Notes: generated from the sequence alone by a model not told the origin. 64,000 bases of DNA from Flavobacterium caseinilyticum (GCF_004349085.1 NZ_SMFM01000001.1:620001-684000); one strand, 5' to 3'; shown: positions 37,053 through 45,884, counted from the stretch's first letter. Made by a program: numbers and translations.

Positions 37053-39176
37053 ATGAACAAAGGATTGTTGACCTTACTTTTATTATTGCAGTCATTTTTA
37101 ATTTTCGCTCAGGAAATTAGTAGCGTTACAGTTCAATCCGGCAATTCAGCGGAGCGTTTTCCTGTTTTTCCAGAATGTGTAGCGTTAGAATCTAAAAAAC
37201 TGGAAACCTGTTTCTACAATCAAGTACATGATTTTGTTTTTCTAAATTTTGAAGTACCTGAGCAATTGAAACAAAGCAATTTTGAAGGAAATGTAAAAGT
37301 GCTTTTCGAAGTGGACAGCAATGGCGCTTTCAAAGCGATTTATATTGATGCAGTGGATGAGCAATTAATAAAAGAAACAAAAAAAGTATTTGGCAAATTC
37401 CCAAAAATTCAACCATCAACATACAACGGAAAACCAACGTATGCTAAGTTTACAATGACTATTGCAATCCCGTTAAAAAGCAGAGAAGAAGCAGTTGCTG
37501 TACCTTTGGCGAAAACCGAAACTGTTTCTAATAAAACAAAAATACTAACAGAGCTGGATAGCATTGTCTATAAAAAGTTTAATAATCCTGAGTTCGAAAG
37601 TCATTTGAACGTTCCTTTTTCGCACAGTTATTATGCGCAATTTGATGCTGCGCTAAACCAAATGGGAAGTAACAATCATACAGCTTCAAAGCCGTATACG
37701 TATGCTGAAGTTTCGAAATATTATGATCTGAAAGCAGCGAGTGAGAAGCTAAAAAAGAAAGCTTCGAGTTGGTGGGCGAGAAAATTATGGAATGAAAATA
37801 TGGTAGAAATTCAGGGTGAAGACTATTGGTTTACACTGAATCCTATATTTGATTTGCAAATTGGTAAAGCGTCACAAACTGAAGCAGCGTATACCTATAT
37901 AAATACAAGAGGAGTGAACTTCCGTGGAGGTTTGGGTAAAATGCTGAATTTTACGACAACTGTTTTTGAAAGTCAGGGACGTTTTGCGGATTATTACAAT
38001 CGCTATGCGGAATCAATAAAGCCGTCGGGTGGAAGTTCTGCTATTATTCCGGGAATGGGGATTACGAAAGATTTTAAAGAGGATTCGTATGATTTTCCTT
38101 TGGCGGAAGCTAATTTGACTTTGGCGCCCAGCAAATTTATCGATTTGCAATTGGGTTACGGAAGAAATTTTATAGGAGATGGATATCGCTCTTTGTTGGA
38201 AAGTGATGGTGCCAGTCCGTATCCTTATTTTAAATTGAATACAAATTTTTGGAAAATAAAATACACCAACACGTACCTGTGGCTCAAAGATGTTCGTCCG
38301 GAAGTTACACTTGAAAGAACGTATGCGACCAAGTTCATGGCAAACCATTATTTGAGTTGGAATGTTTCCAATAGATTAAATATCGGTTTGTTTGAATCTG
38401 TGATTTGGACCAATACCAATGATCGAGGGTTTGATATGAGCTTTGTCAATCCGATAATTTTTTACCGTTCTGTTGAATTCGCCTCATCGGCCAAAACAGG
38501 GAATGCACTTTTGGGATTAACTTCTAAATTTAAATGGAATAATCAAATCAACATTTATGGTCAATTTATTCTGGATGAATTTTCGCTGGGCGATGTAAAA
38601 GCAGGGAATAACAGCTGGAAAAATAAATACGGATATCAGTTAGGGATGAAGTATTACAATGCTTTCAAAATTGATAATTTACTTTTACAATTAGAATACA
38701 ATCATGTGCGTCCTTATGTTTATTCGCATAGCACGCCAATCACAAATTACGGTCATAACAATCAGAATATTGGCCATCAATGGGGTGGAAATTTTAAGGA
38801 ATTAATTGCTATTGCGCGTTATCACAAAGGAAGATATTTTGCTGATGCCAAAGTAACATTGGGAACACGAGGATTGGATTTTGACTCCGTTGAAGACAGT
38901 TTTAATTACGGAGGGAATATTTATAAGCCGTACGATGAAAACCGACCTTTCGATAGCGATGTAAAAGTAGGACAAGGAAATAGAACTGCTGTTTTTATCG
39001 CTGATGTTCAGGCAGGTTATTTGGTGAATTCGGCTACTAACTTAAAGCTATTTACAAGTTATATTTACAGGAGTTTTGACCCTTTAGAAAACACCGCTAC
39101 TACTTTTAACAAAAGCACTAACTGGTTTACTATTGGTCTGAGAACGGATATTTTTAATTGGTATTTTGATTATTAG
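37053..39176 (+). CDS. RemB-like outer-membrane protein with TonB-like N-terminal domain
   Basis: The frame is open from 37005, but ATG 37053 puts a clean signal peptide (MNKGLLTLLLLLQSFLIFAQ) first and gives 707 residues. Residues about 45-160 look like a TonB C-terminal-type domain (FEGNVKVLFEVDSNGAFK, then VFGKFPKIQPSTYNGKPTYAKF split by a short linker). The rest is beta-rich, with aromatic strand ends and the C-terminal IFNWYFDY, and should form an outer-membrane barrel. This layout fits the gliding motility protein RemB of F. johnsoniae as I recall it; I cannot confirm by alignment. A Wzi-like capsule-assembly barrel is the other possibility. Confidence 0.6.
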   Translation: MNKGLLTLLLLLQSFLIFAQEISSVTVQSGNSAERFPVFPECVALESKKLETCFYNQVHDFVFLNFEVPEQLKQSNFEGNVKVLFEVDSNGAFKAIYIDAVDEQLIKETKKVFGKFPKIQPSTYNGKPTYAKFTMTIAIPLKSREEAVAVPLAKTETVSNKTKILTELDSIVYKKFNNPEFESHLNVPFSHSYYAQFDAALNQMGSNNHTASKPYTYAEVSKYYDLKAASEKLKKKASSWWARKLWNENMVEIQGEDYWFTLNPIFDLQIGKASQTEAAYTYINTRGVNFRGGLGKMLNFTTTVFESQGRFADYYNRYAESIKPSGGSSAIIPGMGITKDFKEDSYDFPLAEANLTLAPSKFIDLQLGYGRNFIGDGYRSLLESDGASPYPYFKLNTNFWKIKYTNTYLWLKDVRPEVTLERTYATKFMANHYLSWNVSNRLNIGLFESVIWTNTNDRGFDMSFVNPIIFYRSVEFASSAKTGNALLGLTSKFKWNNQINIYGQFILDEFSLGDVKAGNNSWKNKYGYQLGMKYYNAFKIDNLLLQLEYNHVRPYVYSHSTPITNYGHNNQNIGHQWGGNFKELIAIARYHKGRYFADAKVTLGTRGLDFDSVEDSFNYGGNIYKPYDENRPFDSDVKVGQGNRTAVFIADVQAGYLVNSATNLKLFTSYIYRSFDPLENTATTFNKSTNWFTIGLRTDIFNWYFDY

Positions 39177-39215
39177 TTTTTTTTGCTGCGTTAGCGTTTT
39201 TTTATCAATTGTTCT

Positions 39216-39246
39216 TTGTCAAATCACTTTTGATACCTTACTTTTG
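39216..39246 (+). promoter_or_regulatory. Promoter of the heme O synthase / oxidase assembly operon
   Basis: TTG at 39216-39218, a 20-nt spacer and TACTTTTG at 39239-39246 match the consensus. The leader to the TTG start codon is about 27 nt. Confidence 0.78.
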
Positions 39247-39278
39247 CAGAAGTTTTTAGAAACAAACAAACTCTAGTA

Positions 39279-40181
39279 TTGAACGCAACATCCGGTACCT
39301 TTTCATTAAAATCCATCTATATTGATTTCCGAGAAATCACTAAGGCACGTTTAGCCATTAGTGTTGTGTTTTCGTCTATTGCAGGATTTATGCTTGGGAT
39401 TTATGATTTGCATTCTTTGGATTGGATGGTTTTGTTGAAATTGGCAGTTGGTGGCTATTGCATGGTAGGTGCATCAAATGCTTTTAATCAAGTGATCGAA
39501 AAAGACCTAGACGCTTTGATGGACAGAACGAAAAATCGTCCTGTGCCAGCAGGCAGAATGACTCGAACTACGGCTTTAATTATTGCGAGTCTTCTTACCG
39601 TTGTTGGAATTGCGTTGCTGTATACAATTAATCCGAAAACGGCTATGTTTGGTGCCATTTCGATTTTTCTATATACAAGTGTTTACACTCCTCTAAAAAC
39701 GATGACATCGTTATCTGTTTTTGTTGGAGCTTTTCCTGGAGCAATTCCTTTTATGTTGGGTTGGGTTGCTGCAACAGGAGAATTTGGAATAGAGGCGGGG
39801 ACTTTGTTTTTAATTCAATTTTTTTGGCAATTCCCGCATTTTTGGGCTATTGGATGGTTTTTGTATGAAGATTATGAAAAAGCAGGTTTTTTTATGTTGC
39901 CTACAGGTAAAAAAGACAAAGGAACAGCCTTGCAGGTTATTTTATATACAGTTTGGCTAATTTTAGCGTCACTTTTGCCGGTTTTAGGCTATACAGGTCG
40001 ATTATACATAACGCCGATTGCTGCAATTATTGTATTTTTACTGGGATTATGGATGCTTTTTTACGCGGTTCGACTCTACAAATTAAGAACCGCTAAAGCA
40101 GCAAGAACATTAATGTTAGTTAGTGTTTCTTATATTACATTGTTACAATTGGTTTATATATTTGATAAATTTTTAAGATAG
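39279..40181 (+). CDS. ctaB: Protoheme IX farnesyltransferase (heme O synthase)
   Basis: CtaB/CyoE adds a farnesyl group to protoheme to make heme O, the precursor of heme A for the aa3 oxidase. The 300 residues show about nine helices and the prenyltransferase Asp motifs NQVIEKDLDALMDRTKNRP (about 66-84) and YEDYEKAGFFMLP region. The only sensible start is TTG at 39279: it gives the normal N-terminus ahead of EITKARLAISVVFSS, and there is no in-frame ATG until well inside the first helix. It leads an operon of oxidase subunits and assembly factors and has a good promoter. Confidence 0.94.
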   Translation: MNATSGTFSLKSIYIDFREITKARLAISVVFSSIAGFMLGIYDLHSLDWMVLLKLAVGGYCMVGASNAFNQVIEKDLDALMDRTKNRPVPAGRMTRTTALIIASLLTVVGIALLYTINPKTAMFGAISIFLYTSVYTPLKTMTSLSVFVGAFPGAIPFMLGWVAATGEFGIEAGTLFLIQFFWQFPHFWAIGWFLYEDYEKAGFFMLPTGKKDKGTALQVILYTVWLILASLLPVLGYTGRLYITPIAAIIVFLLGLWMLFYAVRLYKLRTAKAARTLMLVSVSYITLLQLVYIFDKFLR

Positions 40182-40183
40182 TT

Positions 40184-40771
40184 ATGGAGATGATAATGAC
40201 AAAGGAGGAACAAAAATCCAGAACGGACAGATCATACAAATTGATTTTGTTGTTCGCAATGGTAAGTATGACGATGATGTTTGCGGGACTAACGAGTGCT
40301 TTTGTAGTGAGTAAATCTAGAGCCGATTGGTTGAAAGATTTTCAATTACCGCCGGCATTTTATTACAGTACTATAGCAATTATAGCATGCAGTGTGACGT
40401 TTCATTTGGCAAAAAAAGCCATTCAAAAAAACAATCAAAGTAAAACCACAATTTTTCTTTTGACTACATTAGTTCTAGGAATATTGTTTGTAATTTTACA
40501 GTTCGTAGGATTTGGGCAAATTGTGGAAAATGGGTATTATTTCACCGGAAGTGGAAGCTCAATAACCACAACTTTTTTATACGTTGTTACTGTCGTGCAC
40601 TTGATTCATCTTGCTGGTGGCGTGATTTCACTACTAATTATAATTTATAATCATTTTAAACAAAAATACAATTCATCTCAAACCCTTGGAATAGAACTAG
40701 GTGCAATGTACTGGCACTTTCTTGACTTATTGTGGGTTTATTTGTTTTTGTTTTTATATTTCTTTAAATAA
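40184..40771 (+). CDS. Cytochrome c oxidase subunit III-like protein (short form)
   Basis: The 195-residue protein has five hydrophobic segments and belongs to the heme-copper oxidase subunit III family. Typical features are TSAFVVSKSRADWL near the first helix, TVVHLIHLAGG and the C-terminal ELGAMYWHFLDLLWVYLFLFLYF with the conserved Trp-His. Subunit III stabilises the catalytic core and helps proton uptake. Another subunit III gene follows directly; having two copies, one short and one long, is usual in Flavobacteriia. It is 2 nt from the end of the heme O synthase gene. Confidence 0.9.
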   Translation: MEMIMTKEEQKSRTDRSYKLILLFAMVSMTMMFAGLTSAFVVSKSRADWLKDFQLPPAFYYSTIAIIACSVTFHLAKKAIQKNNQSKTTIFLLTTLVLGILFVILQFVGFGQIVENGYYFTGSGSSITTTFLYVVTVVHLIHLAGGVISLLIIIYNHFKQKYNSSQTLGIELGAMYWHFLDLLWVYLFLFLYFFK

Positions 40772-40813
40772 GAAAAAAACGTAAATTTGGGAACTTTTTA
40801 ACGAATAACTTTT

Positions 40814-41791
40814 ATGGAAGCGACAGTTACTACTGCAAATAGTGAAGAAAAAACTTGGGGAGGCGGCAATGAGCCAATGGGAGCAAGTTATGGCAAATTG
40901 ATGATGTGGTTTTTTATCGTATCAGATGCTTTAACGTTCTCTGGATTTCTGGCGGCGTATGGTTTTTCTCGATTTAAATTTATTGAAACATGGCCATTAG
41001 CTGATGAAGTGTTTACGCACTTTCCATTCATGCACGGAGTATCTGCTCCGATGTATTATGTGGCATTAATGACTTTTATTTTGATTTTCTCATCTGTAAC
41101 AATGGTTTTGGCTGTTGATGCAGGGCATCAAATGAAAAAAAACAAAGTAGTTCTTTACATGTTCTTAACCATTATCGGAGGTTTGATTTTCGTAGGATCT
41201 CAAGCTTGGGAATGGAAAAATTTCATCAAAGGGGAATATGGTGCTATTGAAACAAAAGGAGGGAGTTTACTTCAGTTTGTGGACAAAGACGGTAAGCGTG
41301 TAGCTTTAGCTGAATTTGCTGCAACTTTGCCTGAAGATAGAGAACAACTTACAAGAAGTAAAGGCAAATGGTTCATGGATGAACCAAGCTTACCTACTTA
41401 TTCTGTTGCTGAAGTCCAAGCTGGTTTCAAAGCGCATCCTGAACTTTTGATCAGAACAGAGGTAATTACCAATGAAAAGCAGAAAACGATCCTCTCCCGC
41501 CAAGAATCTGAGCTTAGGTTGAGTCAGGCTAGTTATGTTGTTGAAGGAGCAAATTTGCAAAGAAATGAATACGGAAGTAAATTATTTGCTGACTTCTTTT
41601 TCTTCATCACTGGATTTCACGGATTTCACGTTTTTTCCGGAGTTATTATTAACATCATCATATTTTTCAATGTATTAATTGGAACTTATGAAAAAAGAGG
41701 AAGTTATGAAATGGTAGAAAAAGTGGGTCTTTATTGGCACTTTGTCGATTTAGTTTGGGTATTTGTATTTACAGTTTTCTATCTAGTTTAA
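40814..41791 (+). CDS. Cytochrome c oxidase subunit III with soluble insert (long form)
   Basis: This 325-residue subunit III has the family helices (LMMWFFIVSDALTFSGFLAAYGFS at about 30-53 and the C-terminal GLYWHFVDLVWVFVFTVFYLV) and the conserved ITGFHGFHVFSG. Between helices, at about residues 140-250, there is a roughly 110-residue hydrophilic insert (starting after WEWKNFIKGEYGAIE and including LPEDREQLTRSKG), which is unlike the compact subunit III of proteobacteria. The insert may contact another subunit or a periplasmic partner. Its neighbour is the short subunit III gene. Confidence 0.9.
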   Translation: MEATVTTANSEEKTWGGGNEPMGASYGKLMMWFFIVSDALTFSGFLAAYGFSRFKFIETWPLADEVFTHFPFMHGVSAPMYYVALMTFILIFSSVTMVLAVDAGHQMKKNKVVLYMFLTIIGGLIFVGSQAWEWKNFIKGEYGAIETKGGSLLQFVDKDGKRVALAEFAATLPEDREQLTRSKGKWFMDEPSLPTYSVAEVQAGFKAHPELLIRTEVITNEKQKTILSRQESELRLSQASYVVEGANLQRNEYGSKLFADFFFFITGFHGFHVFSGVIINIIIFFNVLIGTYEKRGSYEMVEKVGLYWHFVDLVWVFVFTVFYLV

Positions 41792-41809
41792 TTTCAAAAA
41801 GCAATTATC

Positions 41810-42160
41810 ATGTCACACGAACACGTATCAAATACTGGTAGAATCTGGAAAGTTTTCGGAATATTATCTGCCGTTACAATAGTAGAAGTTTATTTGGGGA
41901 TTTTGAAACCAGATTTTCTTTTCATGAATGATTTTTTAAGTATGAATTTACTTAATTGGATATTCTATATTCTTACTATTTTTAAAGCCTATTACATTGT
42001 TTGGGCCTTTATGCATATAGAAGGGGAAAAAAGTTCTTTAAGAAGTGCCGTAGTTTTTCCAGTAATTTTTCTGATATTATATTTACTCTTCATTTTATTA
42101 ACCGAAGGTAATTATGTATATGAGGTTTTTAAAAATTCTACCATAAAATGGAATTTTTAA
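41810..42160 (+). CDS. Cytochrome c oxidase subunit IV family protein
   Basis: A 116-residue membrane protein with three hydrophobic segments (about 12-32, 45-70, 82-105). The pattern WKVFGILSAVTIVEVYLGI, then FKAYYIVWAFMHIEGE is that of the bacterial subunit IV / CtaF-type family. It is the last structural subunit of the split oxidase gene set, 18 nt after subunit III, and is followed by a hairpin terminator. Confidence 0.88.
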   Translation: MSHEHVSNTGRIWKVFGILSAVTIVEVYLGILKPDFLFMNDFLSMNLLNWIFYILTIFKAYYIVWAFMHIEGEKSSLRSAVVFPVIFLILYLLFILLTEGNYVYEVFKNSTIKWNF

Positions 42161-42181
42161 CAACATATTAATTCAATAAGA

Positions 42182-42206
42182 GGGTACGCTTTGCGTACCT
42201 TTTTTT
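42182..42206 (+). terminator. Terminator after the oxidase subunit IV gene
   Basis: A 7-bp perfect stem (GGTACGC / GCGTACC) with a TTT loop is followed by a T run that merges with the promoter element of the next gene. Confidence 0.85.
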
Positions 42207-42213
42207 ATTTTTG
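42206..42213 (+). promoter_or_regulatory. Promoter -7 element of the SCO-like pair
   Basis: TATTTTTG matches TAnnTTTG and lies 22 nt before the ATG at 42236. It overlaps the T run of the terminator upstream, so the two share bases. It excludes the upstream start at 42191. Confidence 0.6.
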
Positions 42214-42235
42214 TACTTTAATTAGTAAAATTACA

Positions 42236-42877
42236 ATGAAAAAAAATATTGTTCTATTTGTTCTTTTTATTTTACCTATCGTGGCGTATCTATTTTTTGC
42301 GTCAGGTGTAAATAGTTTCACAAAGTTGCCTGTTATTACTGCAAATACAGCTGATTTTGGAAATTGGCAATCCTTAGACGGTAAAACGGTTACTTTGGAC
42401 GGTAAAGTCACCATTCTTGGTTTTATGGGTACTGAACTTTTAAAAAACAGGGGAAACCTGTTCAATCTAAATCAGAAAATTTATCAAAGGTATCATGAAT
42501 TCAAAGATGTTCAGTTTGTGATGATTTGTCCAACGGAAACTGAAGAGGACGCGAAAAAAGTTGTCGATGCGTTAGGAGCTTTTACTGATGTCGCGCAGTG
42601 GCGCTTTGTCTTTGCCTCACCGGAAGAAATCAAAACCTATTATGCTCAATTAAAACTGGCGGAGGAACTGGATGATAAGTTAGGAACGCCTAAAGTGTAT
42701 ATCATTGATAAAAAGAGAAATCTTCGCGGACGAAAATTGGTGAAGAATACTAAAGAAGGTTATAATACATTTCACCCGGCACAGTTGAGTAATGAAATGC
42801 TTGATGATTTTAAAGTAATACTGTATGAATATCGTGCAGCTCTCAAAAAGAACAATAACGCCACCAGAAAAATTTAA
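42236..42877 (+). CDS. SCO/thioredoxin-fold membrane protein lacking the CxxxC motif
   Basis: This 213-residue protein has an N-terminal membrane anchor (about 4-25) followed by a thioredoxin-like domain: VTILGFMGTELL stands where SCO proteins have the CxxxC copper site, then DVQFVMICPTETEEDAKKV and GTPKVYIIDKKRNLRGR. No cysteine is left in the metal-binding loop; the only Cys is in MICPTE. So it cannot bind copper like SCO1 and may act as a partner, chaperone or pseudo-enzyme. It precedes a canonical SCO gene by 12 nt, so the two are probably cotranscribed. ATG 42236 is preferred because the promoter element overlaps the earlier start. Confidence 0.75.
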   Translation: MKKNIVLFVLFILPIVAYLFFASGVNSFTKLPVITANTADFGNWQSLDGKTVTLDGKVTILGFMGTELLKNRGNLFNLNQKIYQRYHEFKDVQFVMICPTETEEDAKKVVDALGAFTDVAQWRFVFASPEEIKTYYAQLKLAEELDDKLGTPKVYIIDKKRNLRGRKLVKNTKEGYNTFHPAQLSNEMLDDFKVILYEYRAALKKNNNATRKI

Positions 42878-42889
42878 TTTTAATATTTT

Positions 42890-43576
42890 ATGTTTAAAAA
42901 TAAATCTTACATAGGGATCTCATTCATTATTTTGATTTTCGGGATTTATGCCGTGCCAAAAATTGTGGAAAGAATTAAAAACAATAATGTGGTTCAAGGA
43001 GATCGTCTAGACAGAGTGATACCAAAAACAACAGATGAAGATAAATTAATAAAAATAGGACCCGCTCCTAAATTCGAATTAATAAATCAGGACAATAAGA
43101 AAATTACTAATGAAACCTACAACGGCAAAGTGTATGTATTAGAATTTTTCTTTACAACATGCCCGACGATTTGTCCGAAAATGAATGAAAGCATGCTTCT
43201 TATTGAAAAAAAGTTTTTTGGTAATCCTAATTTTGGAATTGTTTCTATTACTATTGATCCGGAGCATGACACTCCGCAAGTATTAAAAGAACATGCAAAA
43301 TTATTAGGGGTGAAATCCTCTAATTGGAATTTTTTAACAGGGGACAAAGCTTATATTTTTAGTTTAGCTAATAAAGGATTTAATCTTTATGCGGGAGAAA
43401 ATAAAAAGGTAGCCGGTGGATTTGAACACTCGGGATTATTTGCATTGGTTGATAAAAACGGGAATATTCGTTGTAGAAAAGATGATTTTGGAAACCCAAT
43501 TTTATATTACGATGGATTAGATAAAATGGGAGTAAGAAACATTCAACAAGATATTAATATTTTATTACAGGAATAA
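42890..43576 (+). CDS. SCO1/SenC-type copper chaperone for cytochrome oxidase
   Basis: SCO proteins deliver copper to, or reduce, the CuA site of oxidase subunit II. In the 228 residues, one membrane anchor (about 8-24) is followed by the SCO domain with CPTIC (Cys91 and Cys95) and the ligand His180 in GGFEHSG, along with VSITIDPEHDTP. All copper ligands are present. Its place after the oxidase subunit III/IV genes supports a role in CuA assembly of the subunit II encoded 30 kb upstream. Confidence 0.95.
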   Translation: MFKNKSYIGISFIILIFGIYAVPKIVERIKNNNVVQGDRLDRVIPKTTDEDKLIKIGPAPKFELINQDNKKITNETYNGKVYVLEFFFTTCPTICPKMNESMLLIEKKFFGNPNFGIVSITIDPEHDTPQVLKEHAKLLGVKSSNWNFLTGDKAYIFSLANKGFNLYAGENKKVAGGFEHSGLFALVDKNGNIRCRKDDFGNPILYYDGLDKMGVRNIQQDINILLQE

Positions 43577-43578
43577 AA

Positions 43579-44121
43579 ATGGAAGATAATTCTTTGGAAA
43601 AAAAATTCAATAAGTTAATAATAGCGGTATCTATCATAATACCGGTTGCGGTTGCCATTCTTTTTGGAGTTAAATTAAAAGATTTTGGCTATAATGTGGA
43701 ACCCCTTTCATTTTTACCCCCTATTTATGCTACTACTAACGGAATTACAGCTGTTTTATTAATTGCTGCAGTAATTGCAATTAAGAACGGAAAGAGAAAG
43801 CTGCACGAAAGACTGATGACATCCGCAATCGCCTTGTCTGTTGCTTTTCTGGTGATGTATGTTGCATATCATATGACTTCCGATTCCACTAAATTTGGCG
43901 GCGAAGAAACTATTAAGTATGTATATTTTTTTATATTGATCACCCATATTATTTTATCAATCGCCATTATTCCGATGGTTTTGATTACTTACGTTAGAGC
44001 ATTGGCAGAAAATTTTGACAGACATAAAAAGATTGCCAAAATTACTTTTCCAATCTGGTTGTATGTTGCCGTTACCGGAGTAGTTGTTTATCTAATGATC
44101 TCACCCTATTATGTCTATTAA
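43579..44121 (+). CDS. DUF420 membrane protein
   Basis: A 180-residue integral membrane protein with about five helices, starting FNKLIIAVSIIIPVAVAILFGVK. Features of the DUF420 family are the conserved KNGKRKLHERLMTSAIALS (about 68-86) with Lys, His and Arg, and the His-rich YVAYHMTSDS and FFILITHIILS. DUF420 proteins are found in oxidase and SCO gene clusters (CtaM/YozB in Bacillus is related and needed for aa3 oxidase maturation), so a role in oxidase assembly is likely here. It overlaps the next gene by 11 nt. Confidence 0.88.
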   Translation: MEDNSLEKKFNKLIIAVSIIIPVAVAILFGVKLKDFGYNVEPLSFLPPIYATTNGITAVLLIAAVIAIKNGKRKLHERLMTSAIALSVAFLVMYVAYHMTSDSTKFGGEETIKYVYFFILITHIILSIAIIPMVLITYVRALAENFDRHKKIAKITFPIWLYVAVTGVVVYLMISPYYVY

Positions 44122-44377
44122 ATCCAAGAATAAAGAGTTAGGAGCCAAGAATAGAATCAAGAAGTTGAATGTTTATATGTTTCTTCTTATTTTCACTTTT
44201 TTTTCGATGTCTGCAAATGCGCAATGTGCTATGTGCCGCGCTGCATTGACAAGTGAAGGAAACACAACGCAAGCAGCTGCTGTAAATGACGGAATCGTTT
44301 ATTTAATGGTAATTCCCTATATTTTGGTTGCAGGAATTGGTTATGCGATTTATCGAATGAAAAAGAATAAATCTTAA
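44111..44377 (+). CDS. Small membrane protein with CxxC motif, oxidase-cluster associated
   Basis: This 88-residue protein has a basic N-terminus, a signal-like helix (about 23-37, MFLLIFTFFSMSANAQ), a CAMC motif directly after it, and a second helix (about 62-82) with a basic tail. Cleavage after ANAQ would leave Cys at the very start of the mature protein. The CxxC could bind copper or heme or act in thiol exchange. It overlaps the DUF420 gene and belongs to the same unit as the SCO proteins. I know no assigned function. An ATG at 44177 is an alternative start that would begin at the signal helix. Confidence 0.75.
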   Translation: MSIKSKNKELGAKNRIKKLNVYMFLLIFTFFSMSANAQCAMCRAALTSEGNTTQAAAVNDGIVYLMVIPYILVAGIGYAIYRMKKNKS

Positions 44378-44462
44378 CGTTAAAAAAATTCACAAGCAAA
44401 CCTTCAATTCCATTATATTACAATTGCTTCATCTTCCTTGGGGAGGTTTGAGTAAGGTGTTT

Positions 44463-45863
44463 TTACTTCAATCCATCAACGGAAATATTCATAATTCCTT
44501 TTACTTTTATAAATGCAATGATGGCCTGATTCGTCAGTTGAATTTTTTGGAACTGAATCTCTTCCATTTTTCCATTTACAAAAACACCTTGCAAAGGGGA
44601 ATAGTTTTTTAAGTACATCATCATGCTTTTTTGAGCTTCATCGAGGTTTGGTTTTATGGAGTAGCGACAACTTTGTTCAATTTTTTTGAGTACTAATCCT
44701 TGCGCCAGCCAATTTGCAGTTCGCATCAATTTATTTTTTGTATCCAAAGCATAATCCAGTTGATCGAAATATATTTCCTTAGTCTTGTCATTATATTGTG
44801 GAAAACCGGCTAAATAAATAGTTCCGTTTACAGATCCTATTACATCTAAAGCAATTATCATTTTTCCTTTTTTGTGCCAAATCGCAACATTTTGAACTTT
44901 TACTTTCTTAGAACCAGACCCAAATTCCTGTCCCGCAAAATTCTTTGTCATGATTTTTGACGCTTCTTGATATGTGGACATGGCCACAATGTTTGCGGTA
45001 ATGTTTTCCGGAATTTTGGTAACGGATTTTAAAATAATTTTGGAGGCATTAAATTTAGATTCTGGTTGTTTTCCAATTATTGTTTCTATACTGGATTTCA
45101 TTCCCATCTCCAGGACAAAGGAGTCATTTTTCATTTTGGCACTAGTCGAGTATATTTCAATAGGTACAATCCGTAGCCAACTTTCATAGGTGTCATTCAT
45201 TAAAAAAGGAATGCAAATTTTTTCCAATGCAGCCAAAACATTTGGTTTAAAATCCATGGCTTTTGCAATAGCGTCATCAATTTTCTTTTCTATTTTCGAT
45301 TTAAAAAGTTTTACACCTGGATTAATTAAATAAGTAACAGGAACATTTTTTCCTAAGATAGTCATCGTAGGACTTTCATTCCATTCCAATGATTTTAGTT
45401 CTGTTTTTGTATTTAGTTTCCAATTTACTAAAGCCACATCGCTCACTAAAGTCACAACGCCATCAAGATTAAATTCACGAATATCGTACATTTCGACTCC
45501 CATTTTTTTGGCGCCTATTCTATATTTCACGATTGCTTTTAAAGGTAAAACGGTTCTTATTTTGCCGCCAGTTTCATTTTTGATTGTTATTGGAGCCAGT
45601 TTCCAAACTTTCATTTCGATGTCGTCGTCGTCAATAATGTTATCTTCATAAATTAGTCCGTTCAAGAGAGAGTTGGTTTGGTTCTCGATATCTTTTAGTT
45701 TTACACTAACCGGCATATTTATAAATGAGGGAGTATTTTCATAAACTAAAGGAACAGCATCATCAGGTTCTGGTTTCAAAGCGTCTATTTTATTAGTTAC
45801 AGCACAACTTGAGACCAATAAAATAAAGCAAATTATAAGTATAGTGGAAGGTAGTTTCAACAT
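44463..45863 (-). CDS. DUF4403 lipoprotein
   Basis: The 466-residue protein has a lipoprotein signal ending at Cys20 (LLVSSC) and matches the DUF4403 family in length and layout: a repeated domain of about 200 residues with stretches such as INMPVSVKLKDIENQTNSLLNGLIYED, plus a second half starting near VEIYSTSAKMKNDSFVLEMGMK. The family is thought to have a lipid-binding-type (SMP/TULIP-like) fold, but its role is unknown. It lies alone on the minus strand, divergent from the TolC gene, with a promoter of its own in the gap. Confidence 0.8.
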   Translation of the reverse strand: MLKLPSTILIICFILLVSSCAVTNKIDALKPEPDDAVPLVYENTPSFINMPVSVKLKDIENQTNSLLNGLIYEDNIIDDDDIEMKVWKLAPITIKNETGGKIRTVLPLKAIVKYRIGAKKMGVEMYDIREFNLDGVVTLVSDVALVNWKLNTKTELKSLEWNESPTMTILGKNVPVTYLINPGVKLFKSKIEKKIDDAIAKAMDFKPNVLAALEKICIPFLMNDTYESWLRIVPIEIYSTSAKMKNDSFVLEMGMKSSIETIIGKQPESKFNASKIILKSVTKIPENITANIVAMSTYQEASKIMTKNFAGQEFGSGSKKVKVQNVAIWHKKGKMIIALDVIGSVNGTIYLAGFPQYNDKTKEIYFDQLDYALDTKNKLMRTANWLAQGLVLKKIEQSCRYSIKPNLDEAQKSMMMYLKNYSPLQGVFVNGKMEEIQFQKIQLTNQAIIAFIKVKGIMNISVDGLK

Positions 45864-45884
45864 TTTTATTTTTAATTAACGGAA

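Noticed and set aside
42191-42235. Earlier start of the SCO-like gene
   Set aside because: This stretch holds a terminator hairpin end and the promoter element; ATG 42236 begins a proper anchor.
44424-44612. 62-residue plus-strand frame after the CxxC gene
   Set aside because: It mostly overlaps the well-supported DUF4403 gene on the other strand and has no features of its own.
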